Shown here piece after piece: positions 7,774-16,626 of a DNA stretch of 64,000 bases. Source of the stretch: Mycobacterium parmense (GTDB lineage: Bacteria; Actinomycetota; Actinomycetes; Mycobacteriales; Mycobacteriaceae). The translations under genes were made by a program, and so were the position numbers. The stretch spans positions 2,480,001 through 2,544,000 of the forward strand of contig NZ_AP022614.1 of the NCBI RefSeq assembly GCF_010730575.1, given 5' to 3'. Numbering within the stretch: position 1 is the first letter of the stretch; each line of letters starts with the position of its first letter. The notes under the pieces were generated by a model. It was not told where the DNA came from. It worked only from the letters and a program-made list of their open reading frames with translations, and searched no databases.

Positions 7774-10116
7774 GTGACCGAGTCCCCGCTGACGCTGCTG
7801 CGGTCGCGTGAAGTCTTCCGCCGTCGCTTCACCGTGACCGGTGTCGTCCAGGGGGTCGGTTTTCGTCCTTTCGTGCACCGGCTCGCCGGTGAGCTGGGCC
7901 TGGCCGGATTCGTCGGCAACGATTCCGGGGCGGTCTTTCTCGAGGTGCAGGGCGAGCGGGCGGCCGTCGGTGAGTTCGGGCGCCGGTTGCGCGCCGAGGC
8001 CCCGCCCCTGGCGCGGATCGGCGCGGTCAGCGTGGCCGACGTCGACGCCGTGGACGGCGAGCGCGACTTCCGGATCGTGGCGAGCGAGACCGTCACGGGT
8101 GCGCGCACACCGATCCCGCCCGACATCGCGGTCTGCGACGACTGCGTCGCCGAACTGTTCGACCCGCGCGACCGGCGCTACCGGCACCCGTTCGTCACCT
8201 GCACCAACTGCGGGCCGCGGTTCACCATCATTCGTGAGCTGCCCTACGACCGGCCCGCGACCACCATGGCGGGGTTCGCCATGTGCCGGCTGTGCGCCGC
8301 CGAATACCACGATCCCGCGGACCGCCGGTTCCACGCCCAGCCCATCGCGTGCCCCGATTGCGGTCCGTCGCTGTGGTTTGCCTCGGCCGCCGGGCGGGTG
8401 GACGGGCCGGATGCCGCGCTGGCGGCCACCCAACGCGCGCTGGCCGCCGGCGCGGTGGTCGCGATCAAGGGAATCGGTGGTTACCACCTGGCCTGCGCCG
8501 TCGACGACGATCGGGCGGTCGGCGCCCTGCGGGCGCGAAAGGCCCGCGGCGCCAAACCCTTCGCCCTGCTCGTCCGCGACCTCGACGTCGCGCGCCGCTA
8601 CGCGCACATCGACGACGCCGAGGCCGCGGTGCTGGCGGGCCCGGCGCGCCCCATCGTGCTGCTGCACCGCCGCCCCGGCGCCCCGGTCGCCGACGCCGTC
8701 GCCCCCGGCAGCCCGCTGCTCGGGCTGATGCTGCCGTACTCAGCCGTGCACCACCTGCTGCTGGCACCGGTGCCCGGCGCGGGTGGGCAGGTGCCTGACG
8801 CGCTGGTGCTGACCAGCGCGAACCGTTCCGACGAACCCATCTGCTTCACCGCCGACGATGCGGCGCAACGACTCCCGGCTTTGTGCGACGCGGTCCTCGA
8901 CCACGACCGGCCCATCCACGTGCCGTGCGACGACTCGGTGGTGCGCGTGCTGGACGGCGGGCAGCTGCCGATCCGCCGCTCGCGCGGCTACGCGCCGCTG
9001 CCGGTCGACCTGCCGCTCGCCGGGCCGGCCGTGCTGGCCGTGGGCGGCGAACTGAAGAACACCTTCTGCCTCACCGACGGCCCGCGCGCCTACCTCTCCG
9101 GGCACATCGGCGACATGGGCACGCTGGAGACGCTGCGCGCGTTCGAGCGCGCGGTCGGGCAGCTCGGCGGGATCCGCGGCCGGGCGGCACGACTGGCGGC
9201 GGACCGCCATCCGGGGTATCACACCAGGAACTGGGCCGAGCGCCACGCGGGCGGCCGGCCCCTGGACCTCGTCCAGCACCACCACGCCCACGTGGTGTCG
9301 CTGCTGGCCGAGCACGGTCGCATCGGTGAACCCGTCGTCGGCGTCTCGTTCGACGGCACCGGCTACGGCTGCGACCAGACCATCTGGGGTGGCGAGATTC
9401 TCACGCTCGGGACCGACAGCCATCGCTTCGTCCGGGCCGGCCACCTGCGGCCGGTGCCATTGCCGGGCGGGGACGCCGCGGTGCGCAATCCGTGGCGGAC
9501 GGCCCTGGCCCAGTTGTGGCTGGCCGACATCGACTGGACCCGCGGCCTGGCTCCGGTGGCCGCGGCCAGTCCCGATGAATTGCGTTGCTTGCGTTCGCAA
9601 TTGGAGTCCGGCACGGGGTGTGTGCCATGTTCGAGCATGGGCCGGCTGTTCGACGCGGTCGCCTCGCTGCTGGGCGTGCGACACCGGATCGGCTACGAAG
9701 GCCAGGCCGCCATCGAACTCGAGGCGCTGGCCGAATCGGCCGGCGACTCGCCCGGCCCGTCGCTGCCGCTGGCCGTGCGCGCCGGCGGCGTGATCGACCC
9801 GGTCCCCATGGTGCGGGCGCTGGCCTCGGCGCTGGCCGCCGCGACGCCGCCGGCGCTACTCGCCGCGGCCTTCCACCGCGCCGTCGCCGTCGCCGTCGCC
9901 GAGGTGGTCGCTCAGGTCGCCGGCCCGGTCCGGCTGGTCGGCCTCACCGGCGGGGTGTTCCAGAACGTGCTGTTGCTCCGCGACTGCCGGGACCGTTTGC
10001 GGCGAAACGGTTTCGAGGTGCTGACCCACCGCGTCGTGCCGCCCAACGACGGCGGACTGGCGCTGGGTCAGGCCGCGATCTCGATGCTCACCGCGGCCGA
10101 GGGGGACCGCCGATGA
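7774..10116 (+). CDS. hypF: Carbamoyltransferase HypF
   Basis: 780-residue enzyme that makes the thiocarboxamide precursor of the cyanide ligands by passing the carbamoyl group of carbamoyl phosphate to the HypE C-terminal Cys. All four parts are present: an acylphosphatase domain ([13 protein letters not shown], 21-33), two zinc fingers (C121/C124/C143/C146 and C171/C174/C193/C196), a YrdC-type domain (about 210-395, with [12 protein letters not shown]) and a C-terminal Kae1-like domain ([24 protein letters not shown]). Length is normal for the family. GTG 7774 sits 1 base after hypC; the next gene overlaps its stop by 4 bases. Confidence 0.94.
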   Translation: MTESPLTLLRSREVFRRRFTVTGVVQGVGFRPFVHRLAGELGLAGFVGNDSGAVFLEVQGERAAVGEFGRRLRAEAPPLARIGAVSVADVDAVDGERDFRIVASETVTGARTPIPPDIAVCDDCVAELFDPRDRRYRHPFVTCTNCGPRFTIIRELPYDRPATTMAGFAMCRLCAAEYHDPADRRFHAQPIACPDCGPSLWFASAAGRVDGPDAALAATQRALAAGAVVAIKGIGGYHLACAVDDDRAVGALRARKARGAKPFALLVRDLDVARRYAHIDDAEAAVLAGPARPIVLLHRRPGAPVADAVAPGSPLLGLMLPYSAVHHLLLAPVPGAGGQVPDALVLTSANRSDEPICFTADDAAQRLPALCDAVLDHDRPIHVPCDDSVVRVLDGGQLPIRRSRGYAPLPVDLPLAGPAVLAVGGELKNTFCLTDGPRAYLSGHIGDMGTLETLRAFERAVGQLGGIRGRAARLAADRHPGYHTRNWAERHAGGRPLDLVQHHHAHVVSLLAEHGRIGEPVVGVSFDGTGYGCDQTIWGGEILTLGTDSHRFVRAGHLRPVPLPGGDAAVRNPWRTALAQLWLADIDWTRGLAPVAAASPDELRCLRSQLESGTGCVPCSSMGRLFDAVASLLGVRHRIGYEGQAAIELEALAESAGDSPGPSLPLAVRAGGVIDPVPMVRALASALAAATPPALLAAAFHRAVAVAVAEVVAQVAGPVRLVGLTGGVFQNVLLLRDCRDRLRRNGFEVLTHRVVPPNDGGLALGQAAISMLTAAEGDRR

Positions 10117-10838
10117 GCACCACCACCGCGATCGACCGCGGCCTGGGCGCCGAACTGGCCGAGGACCTCGCCGCCACCGCCTTGACACTGGCCAGGCGGT
10201 TCGCCGCCGGTGCGACCATGTGGTCCATCGCGCCGGAGTGGGAACCGCACGCCCAGCACATCGCGGTCGAGTTCGTGCACCCCGTCATCGTGGGCAAACG
10301 CGCGCTGCCGGCGGTGGCGCTGACCGGACCCGACGTGGTCGACCTGGCGCGGGTGTCGGTGCGGCCCGGCGACATCGTGATCGCCGTCTCCGGGGCGCAC
10401 GACGCCGGCGTGCGCTCGGTGATGCGCCGCGGCCCGGCGTGGGGCGCCACCACGATCTGGATCGGCAGCGGCGAGCGCCCCCCGGCCGGCGCGGCCGACC
10501 ACGTGCTCTGGCTCGACGACCCCGACCCCCGAGTGCCCGCCACCGGCGGCTTCGTCTTGTTCTACCACCTGTTGTGGGAACTGACCCACGTGTGCTTCGA
10601 GCACTCCGGTCTGCTCAAACCGCAACGCGCCGAGACGGTTTGCCTCACCTGCAGCGACGAGGGCCGGCTGGGCGAGGTGGTCGCGCCGTCGACCGGCGGG
10701 CAGGCCGCGGTGCGCACCGCGCAGGGCGTCGAAAACGTGGTGACCGCACTCGTCGACCCGGTCGGGGCCGGGGACCTGGTGTTGGTGCACGCGGGCACGG
10801 CGATAAGCCGCGTCGCCGATGAGGGGGACCCCCGATGA
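10113..10838 (+). CDS. SIS-like domain fused to a C-terminal HypC-like domain
   Basis: 241-residue two-domain protein. Residues about 1-160 resemble a sugar-isomerase (SIS) fold: an early helix, [17 protein letters not shown] in the place of a SIS phosphate-binding loop, then [11 protein letters not shown]. From about residue 170 the chain changes to [15 protein letters not shown], then [17 protein letters not shown], which follows the HypC layout from the conserved Cys to the closing beta strand. In true HypC the Cys is residue 2; here it is internal and spaced CLTC. ATG overlaps the hypF stop by 4 bases and its own stop overlaps the next SIS gene by 4. Function is unknown; a role in large-subunit or iron-ligand maturation is inferred. 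Confidence 0.72.
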   Translation: MSTTTAIDRGLGAELAEDLAATALTLARRFAAGATMWSIAPEWEPHAQHIAVEFVHPVIVGKRALPAVALTGPDVVDLARVSVRPGDIVIAVSGAHDAGVRSVMRRGPAWGATTIWIGSGERPPAGAADHVLWLDDPDPRVPATGGFVLFYHLLWELTHVCFEHSGLLKPQRAETVCLTCSDEGRLGEVVAPSTGGQAAVRTAQGVENVVTALVDPVGAGDLVLVHAGTAISRVADEGDPR

Positions 10839-11512
10839 CCGACGAGCCGACCAACTTCCTGTATCCGTTCATCGACGCGCAGGAAGACCTCGACGGCCAA
10901 GGGGCCACGGCCCTGCTCGCCGACCTGGCCGCGTCGGCGCAGGCGAAGGCCGCCGAGAGCCTGACGCTGCGGCGGCGCACGCTGGAGGCCAACGCCGAAC
11001 TGCTGGGGGCGGCGGCCGCCGAGATGGCGCGCCGATTTTCCGCGGGTGGCCGGATGTTCACGTTCGGAAACGGTGGCAGCTGCACCGATTCGGCGACACT
11101 GGCCGCGCTCTTCGCCCGCCCGCCGCTCGGCAGGCCCCTGCCGGCGTGGTCGTTGACCGCCGATCAGGCCATCCTGACGGCGCTGGGCAACGACGTCGGC
11201 TTCGAGCTGGTGTTCGCGCGCCAACTGATCGCCCGGGCCAGAGCCGGCGATATCGCGATCGCCATGTCGACCAGCGGCAATTCGCCCAACCTGCTGACCG
11301 CGCTGGCCGAGGCGCGCCGAGGCGGCCTGTACACCGTCGGTTTCGCCGGATACGACGGCGGCGCCTTCGCCACCGACCCCGACGTGGACACCTGCTTCGT
11401 CGTCGGTTCCCAGAGTGTGCACCGGATCCAGGAGTCACAGGCACTGCTGGGCTATCGGCTGTGGGTGGCCGTGCACGACCGGTTGAGCGGACAAGGCCGG
11501 GGGGCCGCATGA
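10835..11512 (+). CDS. SIS-domain protein, GmhA-like (sedoheptulose-7-phosphate isomerase family)
   Basis: 225-residue protein with a clear SIS fold: FGNGGSCTDSATLAAL (GNGGS at 78-82) and the second phosphate-binding signature MSTSGNSPNLLTAL, both typical of GmhA/DiaA proteins. It lies in the hydrogenase maturation run, overlapping its neighbours by 4 bases on both sides, next to hypE. GmhA makes the heptose precursor of lipopolysaccharide in Gram-negatives and has no obvious job here. The pairing with another SIS-like protein fused to HypC suggests an unknown sugar-phosphate-linked or structural step in hydrogenase assembly. Family assignment is firm; substrate is not. Confidence 0.82.
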   Translation: MTDEPTNFLYPFIDAQEDLDGQGATALLADLAASAQAKAAESLTLRRRTLEANAELLGAAAAEMARRFSAGGRMFTFGNGGSCTDSATLAALFARPPLGRPLPAWSLTADQAILTALGNDVGFELVFARQLIARARAGDIAIAMSTSGNSPNLLTALAEARRGGLYTVGFAGYDGGAFATDPDVDTCFVVGSQSVHRIQESQALLGYRLWVAVHDRLSGQGRGAA

Positions 11513-12621
11513 GCACGTCAGCGGGCGACTACCTGTCGTCGGGGCCGCGCTTCGCCGAGGGCGAGGTGATCGAGCGGATCGAGTCGTTCCGCCGGCGCCG
11601 GCCCCGCCTGCTCGACGACCACGTGACCCTGGCCCACGGGGCGGGCGGCAAGGCGTCGGCGGCGCTCATCGACGCGGTGTTCGTCGAGGCGTTCCGCAAC
11701 CCGCTGCTCGAGACGCTGGGTGACGCCGCCGTCCTGACGCTGCCCGGCGGTGAGCGCCTGGCGATGTCCACCGACTCGTTCGTGGTGGCGCCCAGGCGTT
11801 TTCCCGGAGGGTCCATCGGCCGGCTCGCCGTGCACGGAACCTGCAACGACCTGGCCATGGCCGGCGCCGTGCCCGCGTGGCTGTCGGCGGCGTTCGTCCT
11901 GGAAGAGGGCTTTGCGATCGGCGAACTGAAGGAGATCGTCGCCGACATGGCGGCCGCGGCCGCGGAGGCGGGCGTGCAGATCGCCACCGGCGACACCAAG
12001 GTGGTGCCCAGGGGCGCGGCCGACGGCCTGTTCATCAACACCACCGGCGCCGGCGTGATCCCCGCGGGCCGTGCGCTCCGGGCGCACTCGGTGCGCGCCG
12101 GCGACAAAGTCCTGTTGTCGGGCTCGATGGGCGACCACGGCATGGCGGTCATGCTCGCGCGCGGCGACCTGGACATCGAGGCCGACATCCGTTCCGACAC
12201 GGCGTCATTGAGCCCGCTGGTCGAGTTGCTGCTGGCGGCCGCGCCGTCGACCCGCTGGTTGCGCGACGCCACCCGCGGCGGGGTGGGCACGGTGTGCAAC
12301 GAACTGGCCCAGGCCTGCGGGCTGGGGGTGCTGCTCACCGAGGACCGGCTGCCGGTGGCGCCCATGGTGAACGGGGCGTGCGAGCTGCTCGGCATCGACC
12401 CGCTCTACGTGGCCAACGAGGGCAAGTTCGTCGCGGTCGTCGGGCCCGACGAAGCACCGGCGGGACTGGCCGCGCTGCGCTCACATCCGTTGGGCGCGCG
12501 GGCGGCCGAGGTCGGGGAGATCGTCACCGAGCCGGCCGAAACCGTGGTGCTGCGAACCGGTTTCGGCGGCACCCGGATTGTCGACATGCTCGTCGGCGAC
12601 CCGCTGCCACGGATCTGTTGA
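11509..12621 (+). CDS. hypE: Hydrogenase expression/formation protein HypE
   Basis: 370-residue PurM/SelD-type ATPase that dehydrates the carbamoyl group received from HypF to a thiocyanate, the CN source for the iron centre. The AIRS-type core is visible (LAHGAGGKASAALI near residue 42, then ETLGDAAVL, MSTDSFVV and GTCNDLAMAGA). The chain ends PRIC, so the acceptor Cys is the last residue (C370), as required. ATG 11509 overlaps the SIS gene stop by 4 bases. hypC copy 2 starts 27 bases after the stop. Confidence 0.95.
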   Translation: MSTSAGDYLSSGPRFAEGEVIERIESFRRRRPRLLDDHVTLAHGAGGKASAALIDAVFVEAFRNPLLETLGDAAVLTLPGGERLAMSTDSFVVAPRRFPGGSIGRLAVHGTCNDLAMAGAVPAWLSAAFVLEEGFAIGELKEIVADMAAAAAEAGVQIATGDTKVVPRGAADGLFINTTGAGVIPAGRALRAHSVRAGDKVLLSGSMGDHGMAVMLARGDLDIEADIRSDTASLSPLVELLLAAAPSTRWLRDATRGGVGTVCNELAQACGLGVLLTEDRLPVAPMVNGACELLGIDPLYVANEGKFVAVVGPDEAPAGLAALRSHPLGARAAEVGEIVTEPAETVVLRTGFGGTRIVDMLVGDPLPRIC

Positions 12622-12648
12622 GCTGGATCGAGGACGGAGGGAACGCAC

Positions 12649-12921
12649 ATGTGTCTGGGGATTCCGGGGCGGATCGTCGAGATCACCGACGCGGCCAACT
12701 ACCTGGCGAGGGTGGACGTCAGCGGGGTGCAGCGCACCATCAGCGTGCGGCTTCTCGAGGACGACCTGCCCCAACCCGACGACTGGGTGCTGGTCCACGT
12801 CGGGTTCGCGATGGCCAAGATCGACGAGACCGAGGCCCTGCTCACGCTGGCCGCCATTCAGAAACTCGGGGAAGCCTACACCAGCGAGCTGGCCGCGTTC
12901 GACTCCTCGGCGATACTCTGA
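12649..12921 (+). CDS. hypC: Hydrogenase assembly chaperone HypC (second copy)
   Basis: 90-residue HypC protein starting MCLGIPGRIVEI, with the essential C2 and a DDWVLVHVGFAMAKI strand near residue 45-60. It differs from the first HypC over most of its length, so this is not a recent tandem duplication. It sits between hypE and hypD, the usual hypCDE neighbourhood, while the other copy sits with the endopeptidase and hypF. A good ribosome binding site (GGACGGAGGGAAC) precedes ATG 12649. One copy may bind HhyL and the other HypD preferentially; that split is inference. Confidence 0.92.
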   Translation: MCLGIPGRIVEITDAANYLARVDVSGVQRTISVRLLEDDLPQPDDWVLVHVGFAMAKIDETEALLTLAAIQKLGEAYTSELAAFDSSAIL

Positions 12922-12937
12922 AAGGAGTTGACGCATA

Positions 12938-14077
12938 ATGAAATTCGTTGACGAGTTCCGCGACCCCGCCGCTGCCCGCAGACTGCTCGGCGCGATCGAG
13001 CACCTGGCCGGCGACCCGGACCGTTCGGGGGACCACTTCAAGTTCATGGAGGTGTGCGGCGGGCACACCCACACCATCTACCGGCACGGCATCGAACACC
13101 TGCTGCCCGACAATGTCGAACTGGTGCACGGGCCCGGCTGCCCGGTCTGCGTGATCCCGATGGGCCGCATCGACGACGCCATGTGGCTGGCCGCCCAACC
13201 CGGCGTGATCTTCACGTGCTTCGGCGACATGATGCGCGTGCCCGGCTCGAACGGCAGCCTGCTCGACGCCAAGGCCAAGGGCGCCGACGTGCGGTTCGTC
13301 TACTCCCCGCTGGACGCGCTCAAGATCGCGGTGGAAAACCCCGACAAGCAGGTGGTGTTCTTCGCGATCGGCTTCGAGACGACCGCACCCTCGACGGCGG
13401 TGACCCTCGTGCGCGCCCGCGACCTCGGGCTGGCCAACTTCAGCGTGTTCTGCAACCACGTGACGATCGTGCCACCGATCAAGGCCATCCTGGAATCACC
13501 CGATCTGCGCCTGTCGGGCTTCATCGGCCCGGGCCACGTCTCCACCGTCGTCGGCAACCGGCCCTACCGCTTCGTTCCGGACGTGTACCGAAAGCCGTTG
13601 GTCGTGGCCGGGTTCGAGCCGCTGGACATCCTCGCGGCCGTCGCGATGCTGCTACGCCAGATCCGCGAGGGCCGCTGCGAGGTGGAGAACCAGTACAAGC
13701 GGGTGGTGCCCGAGCACGGCAACCCCGCCGCGCTGGCGCTGATGGGCAGGGTGTTCGCGCTGCGGCCTCACTTCGAGTGGCGCGGCCTGGGATTCATCTC
13801 CCAAAGCGCGTTGCGGTTGCACGACGACTACGCCGGGTTCGACGCCGAGCTGCGGTTCGCGATGCCCGGCGTTCGGGTCGCCGACCCGAAGGCCTGCCAG
13901 TGCGGCGAGGTGCTCAAGGGCGTGCTGAAGCCCTGGGAGTGCAAGGTGTTCGGCACCGCGTGCACGCCCGAGACCCCGATCGGAACCTGCATGGTCTCCC
14001 CCGAGGGCGCCTGCGCCGCGTACTACAACTTCGGCCGGATGCACCGCGACGCGGCCAAACTGGTGTCGCGCACTTGA
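12938..14077 (+). CDS. hypD: Hydrogenase formation protein HypD
   Basis: 379-residue [4Fe-4S] scaffold on which, with HypC, the Fe(CN)2CO moiety is put together. Signature motifs are intact: CGGHTH at 40-45 and GPGCPVC with C68 and C71. The C-terminal cluster Cys appear in KACQCGEVLKG, WECKVFG, GTACTPETPIGTCMVSPEGAC. The length matches HypD. The start ATG follows GAAAGGAGTTGACGCATA. The next gene begins inside its last codons. Confidence 0.95.
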   Translation: MKFVDEFRDPAAARRLLGAIEHLAGDPDRSGDHFKFMEVCGGHTHTIYRHGIEHLLPDNVELVHGPGCPVCVIPMGRIDDAMWLAAQPGVIFTCFGDMMRVPGSNGSLLDAKAKGADVRFVYSPLDALKIAVENPDKQVVFFAIGFETTAPSTAVTLVRARDLGLANFSVFCNHVTIVPPIKAILESPDLRLSGFIGPGHVSTVVGNRPYRFVPDVYRKPLVVAGFEPLDILAAVAMLLRQIREGRCEVENQYKRVVPEHGNPAALALMGRVFALRPHFEWRGLGFISQSALRLHDDYAGFDAELRFAMPGVRVADPKACQCGEVLKGVLKPWECKVFGTACTPETPIGTCMVSPEGACAAYYNFGRMHRDAAKLVSRT

Positions 14078-14823
14078 CCGTCAGCGACACCGCCGGTGTC
14101 GAGATGTTCGCGCGCTACGCGTATGCCCCCAACGCGCTGGGCTATTGCGGTCCGCCGCTGGGCGCCACCCTGCGGGACGGGTCGGTCGACGAGGTGCGCC
14201 GCGCGGCGGCGGGGTTCTCCGGGGCCTGGCCCTACCTGCGGGTGCTGTCGCGGCTGACGGGGATCGACGACCCGCTCGATTACCGCCTGGTCGAATCGTA
14301 CTGGCTGGGCACCGGTCTCGGTGCCGACCTGGACCCCCACGAGTTCTACGACGCGTTGCTGGCCATCATCGGCCCGCAGGCGGGGCGCTACTGGTCGCAT
14401 TTGACGGCGGACCTGGCCGGCGAGGCGGCCGGAAATCACTGCTTCCACGTCTTCGGTGTCTACCCGTGGACGCGGTTCCTCGGTCGCGGGATGGACGAAC
14501 ACCCGCTGAGCGTGCTGGACAATTGCCGGATCTCCTGGGCGACGGTCGTCTCCCGGGCCGGCGACGACGTCGAGGTGCGCGGCAGCCGGCTGGCCTGGGA
14601 TGGCCGGGCGCTCACGCTGGCGGCGCCCTCGGCGCGGGTGCTGGACGTCTGGGCCGACGGATACAGCGCGGTACCCGATGCGACCCCCGGCGACCGCGTC
14701 GCGGTGCACTGGGGGCGGTTGTGCGGGCGGCTGTCCCCGCCGCAGGTGCGTGGGCTCGCGGAATGCACGAACCGTCAGCTCCGGGTGACGAGTCAACGGC
14801 TCGCGCAGACTTTTTCGGGCTAG
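14074..14823 (+). CDS. Hydrogenase-operon protein, DUF6390-like
   Basis: Up to 249 residues from TTG 14074, which overlaps the hypD stop by 4 bases; an ATG at 14104 would give 239 residues, and the start is not settled. The conserved-looking core is FARYAYAPNALGYCGPP, then CFHVFGVYPWTRFLGRG and LDNCRISWATVV. Near the end are DRVAVHWGRLCGRL and GLAECTNRQL. No membrane span or enzyme motif is recognised. Proteins of this kind (DUF6390 by my recollection) close actinobacterial hydrogenase operons. It is the last gene of the island: the next gene encodes an unrelated phosphatase-fold protein. Confidence 0.66.
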   Translation: MTVSDTAGVEMFARYAYAPNALGYCGPPLGATLRDGSVDEVRRAAAGFSGAWPYLRVLSRLTGIDDPLDYRLVESYWLGTGLGADLDPHEFYDALLAIIGPQAGRYWSHLTADLAGEAAGNHCFHVFGVYPWTRFLGRGMDEHPLSVLDNCRISWATVVSRAGDDVEVRGSRLAWDGRALTLAAPSARVLDVWADGYSAVPDATPGDRVAVHWGRLCGRLSPPQVRGLAECTNRQLRVTSQRLAQTFSG

Positions 14824-14842
14824 CTCGTGTCAGACTGGTCGC

Positions 14843-15958
14843 GTGGCCGGTTCCCTGTGCGACGTGTTGCCGGCCGCGGCCGCGTTGCTCGGCGCGCCCG
14901 CAGCCGCCGACAGGCTGGGGGTGACCCGCGGGGCGGGTGACGTCGACCGCGTCGCCGTCGTGCTGGTCGACGGCATGGGCTGGCACCTGCTGCCCGAGCT
15001 GGCCGGCAGCGCGCCGCTGCTCGCCTCCGTGCTGGCCGGCGCGACCGGAACGCTGACCGAACTGGCCTGCACCTTTCCGTCGACCACACCCACCAGCCTG
15101 GTGTCGCTGGCCACCGGCGCGCGACCCGGTGAGCACGGCATCCTGGGCTTCACCCTCAACATCCCCGGCACCGACCGGGTGCTCAACCACATCCACTGGC
15201 GCGGCGACCCGCCGCACACCGTTTGGCAACCGCTGCCGACGTGGTTCGAGCGGCTGCAGCGCGCCGGCATCCGTGCGCGCGCGGTGCTGCCCGCGGCGTT
15301 CTTGGGCAGCGGGCTGACCGGCGCGGCATACCGCGGCGCCGAGATCCGTCCGACCCACCCGACCGACGACTATGCGCGACTGTTCGCCGACGAGCTGGGG
15401 GCGGCGCCCGGCCTGGTGTACGGCTACACCCCCGGGCTGGACAGCGCGGCGCACCTGTTCGGCATCGGGTCACCCGAGTGGCACGCGGCGGCGGCCGCCG
15501 TCGACGCGCTGCTGACGCGCCTGGTCGATACGTTGCCCCGCACCGCGGCTTTGCTGGTGACCGCGGATCACGGCGGCCTGAACGTCCCGCCTGCGGCGCG
15601 CATCGACCTGGACACCGCACCGCCGCTGGGCGAAGGGGTGCGCGTCGTCGCGGGTGAGGCGCGGGTGCGCTACCTGCATACCGAGCCCGGGGCCGCCGCG
15701 GATGTGCAGGCCACCTGGAGCGGGGCGCTGGACGGCCGCGCAACCGTCCACACCCGCGAGCAGGCGGTCGCTACGGGGATGTTCGGGCCGGTCGATGAGA
15801 GGTTCATGGCGAGGATCGGCGACGTCGTGGTCACCTGCACCGGTGACGCGGCCGTGCTGGCGACGGCCCACGAACCACCGGAAACGGCCGGGCTCATCGC
15901 ATTTCACGGTGCGGCCACCGCCGCCGAGATGGCCATCCCCCTGATCGTCTTTCCGTAG
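14843..15958 (+). CDS. Alkaline-phosphatase-superfamily protein (nucleotide pyrophosphatase/phosphodiesterase type)
   Basis: 371 residues from GTG 14843, 19 bases after the DUF6390-like gene. The metal-site pattern of type I phosphodiesterases is visible: VVLVDGMGWHLL (first metal Asp), TFPSTTPTSLVSLATG (Thr nucleophile region), GARPGEHGILGF, YGYTPGLDSAAHLFG (metal Asp and His) and LLVTADHGGLN (metal Asp-His). No signal peptide is evident, so it probably acts in the cytoplasm. Substrate is unknown; nucleotide sugars, phosphonates or phosphodiesters are all possible. The short gap allows read-through from the hydrogenase operon, but a functional link is not shown. Confidence 0.78.
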   Translation: MAGSLCDVLPAAAALLGAPAAADRLGVTRGAGDVDRVAVVLVDGMGWHLLPELAGSAPLLASVLAGATGTLTELACTFPSTTPTSLVSLATGARPGEHGILGFTLNIPGTDRVLNHIHWRGDPPHTVWQPLPTWFERLQRAGIRARAVLPAAFLGSGLTGAAYRGAEIRPTHPTDDYARLFADELGAAPGLVYGYTPGLDSAAHLFGIGSPEWHAAAAAVDALLTRLVDTLPRTAALLVTADHGGLNVPPAARIDLDTAPPLGEGVRVVAGEARVRYLHTEPGAAADVQATWSGALDGRATVHTREQAVATGMFGPVDERFMARIGDVVVTCTGDAAVLATAHEPPETAGLIAFHGAATAAEMAIPLIVFP

Positions 15959-16056
15959 CGCCGGGGTGACTGAACGCGAACGCACACCGGACTTTGACCG
16001 TACTCACAGGTCGCTCAGGGTGCGGGCCCCGTTTGGTGTTGTACGGTCGGGGCACT

Positions 16057-16512
16057 GTGAACCTTCTGGGCAGCGGTGCACCGCGGCGATGGCCCCCGGC
16101 CGTCGGGATCGTGGCCGCGCTCAGCGTGTTCGTGGCCCTGATCGCGGGTTCCTCGCTGCGGCCCAAGTATTCCGCGGCCGAGCTCCCGGAGCCGGCCGCG
16201 TGGTCGCAGGCGACGACGGGTTCCGGCGCAACCGGCGCCGTCGGCTACCAACTCCGCCCCCAAGCGGCGGCCCGCAACGACCACGGCCTGCTGTCGGGCG
16301 CAACACCGTTGTCCGCGAAGCCGTTTCACAGCATGTGGATGACGCACGACCGGCCCGCGATGTGGCCCCGCCTGCCGGGCGACCACGCCTGGCCGGCGCC
16401 ACCGGCTTCGTTCACCTCATCGGCCCGTCGACCGGGGATTGCCGTCTCGGCTTGGCCCCCGAGCGGAGCCGCCCGGGACCCGTTGAGCCGGTTCTGCGTA
16501 GCGCGCTGCTGA
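16057..16512 (+). CDS. Doubtful small membrane protein
   Basis: A 151-codon frame from GTG 16057, about 100 bases after the phosphodiesterase gene. It starts with a basic stretch and one hydrophobic helix (VGIVAALSVFVALIAGSSL, about residues 16-34), which would place the rest outside the cytoplasm. The remainder is Pro/Ala/Trp-rich with no known domain and ends CVARC. No convincing ribosome binding site is seen. The sequence after about residue 60 looks poorly coding and may be out of frame. It could be a real lineage-specific protein or a decayed gene; I cannot decide. Confidence 0.35.
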   Translation: MNLLGSGAPRRWPPAVGIVAALSVFVALIAGSSLRPKYSAAELPEPAAWSQATTGSGATGAVGYQLRPQAAARNDHGLLSGATPLSAKPFHSMWMTHDRPAMWPRLPGDHAWPAPPASFTSSARRPGIAVSAWPPSGAARDPLSRFCVARC

Positions 16513-16626
16513 GTTCTGCCCGATCCGACGTCCGATCGGACCCGCATCATCGGCCGCCCAGGCGCCGTATCGGCGCACGAGCCGGGTCCTCGAGCACAAT
16601 TCGCACCGTCTTCGAATGAGATAGCA

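Noticed and set aside
10835..11512. SIS protein considered as evidence for lipopolysaccharide-type heptose synthesis
   Set aside because: No other heptose genes are in the window and the gene is embedded in a hydrogenase operon with overlaps on both sides.
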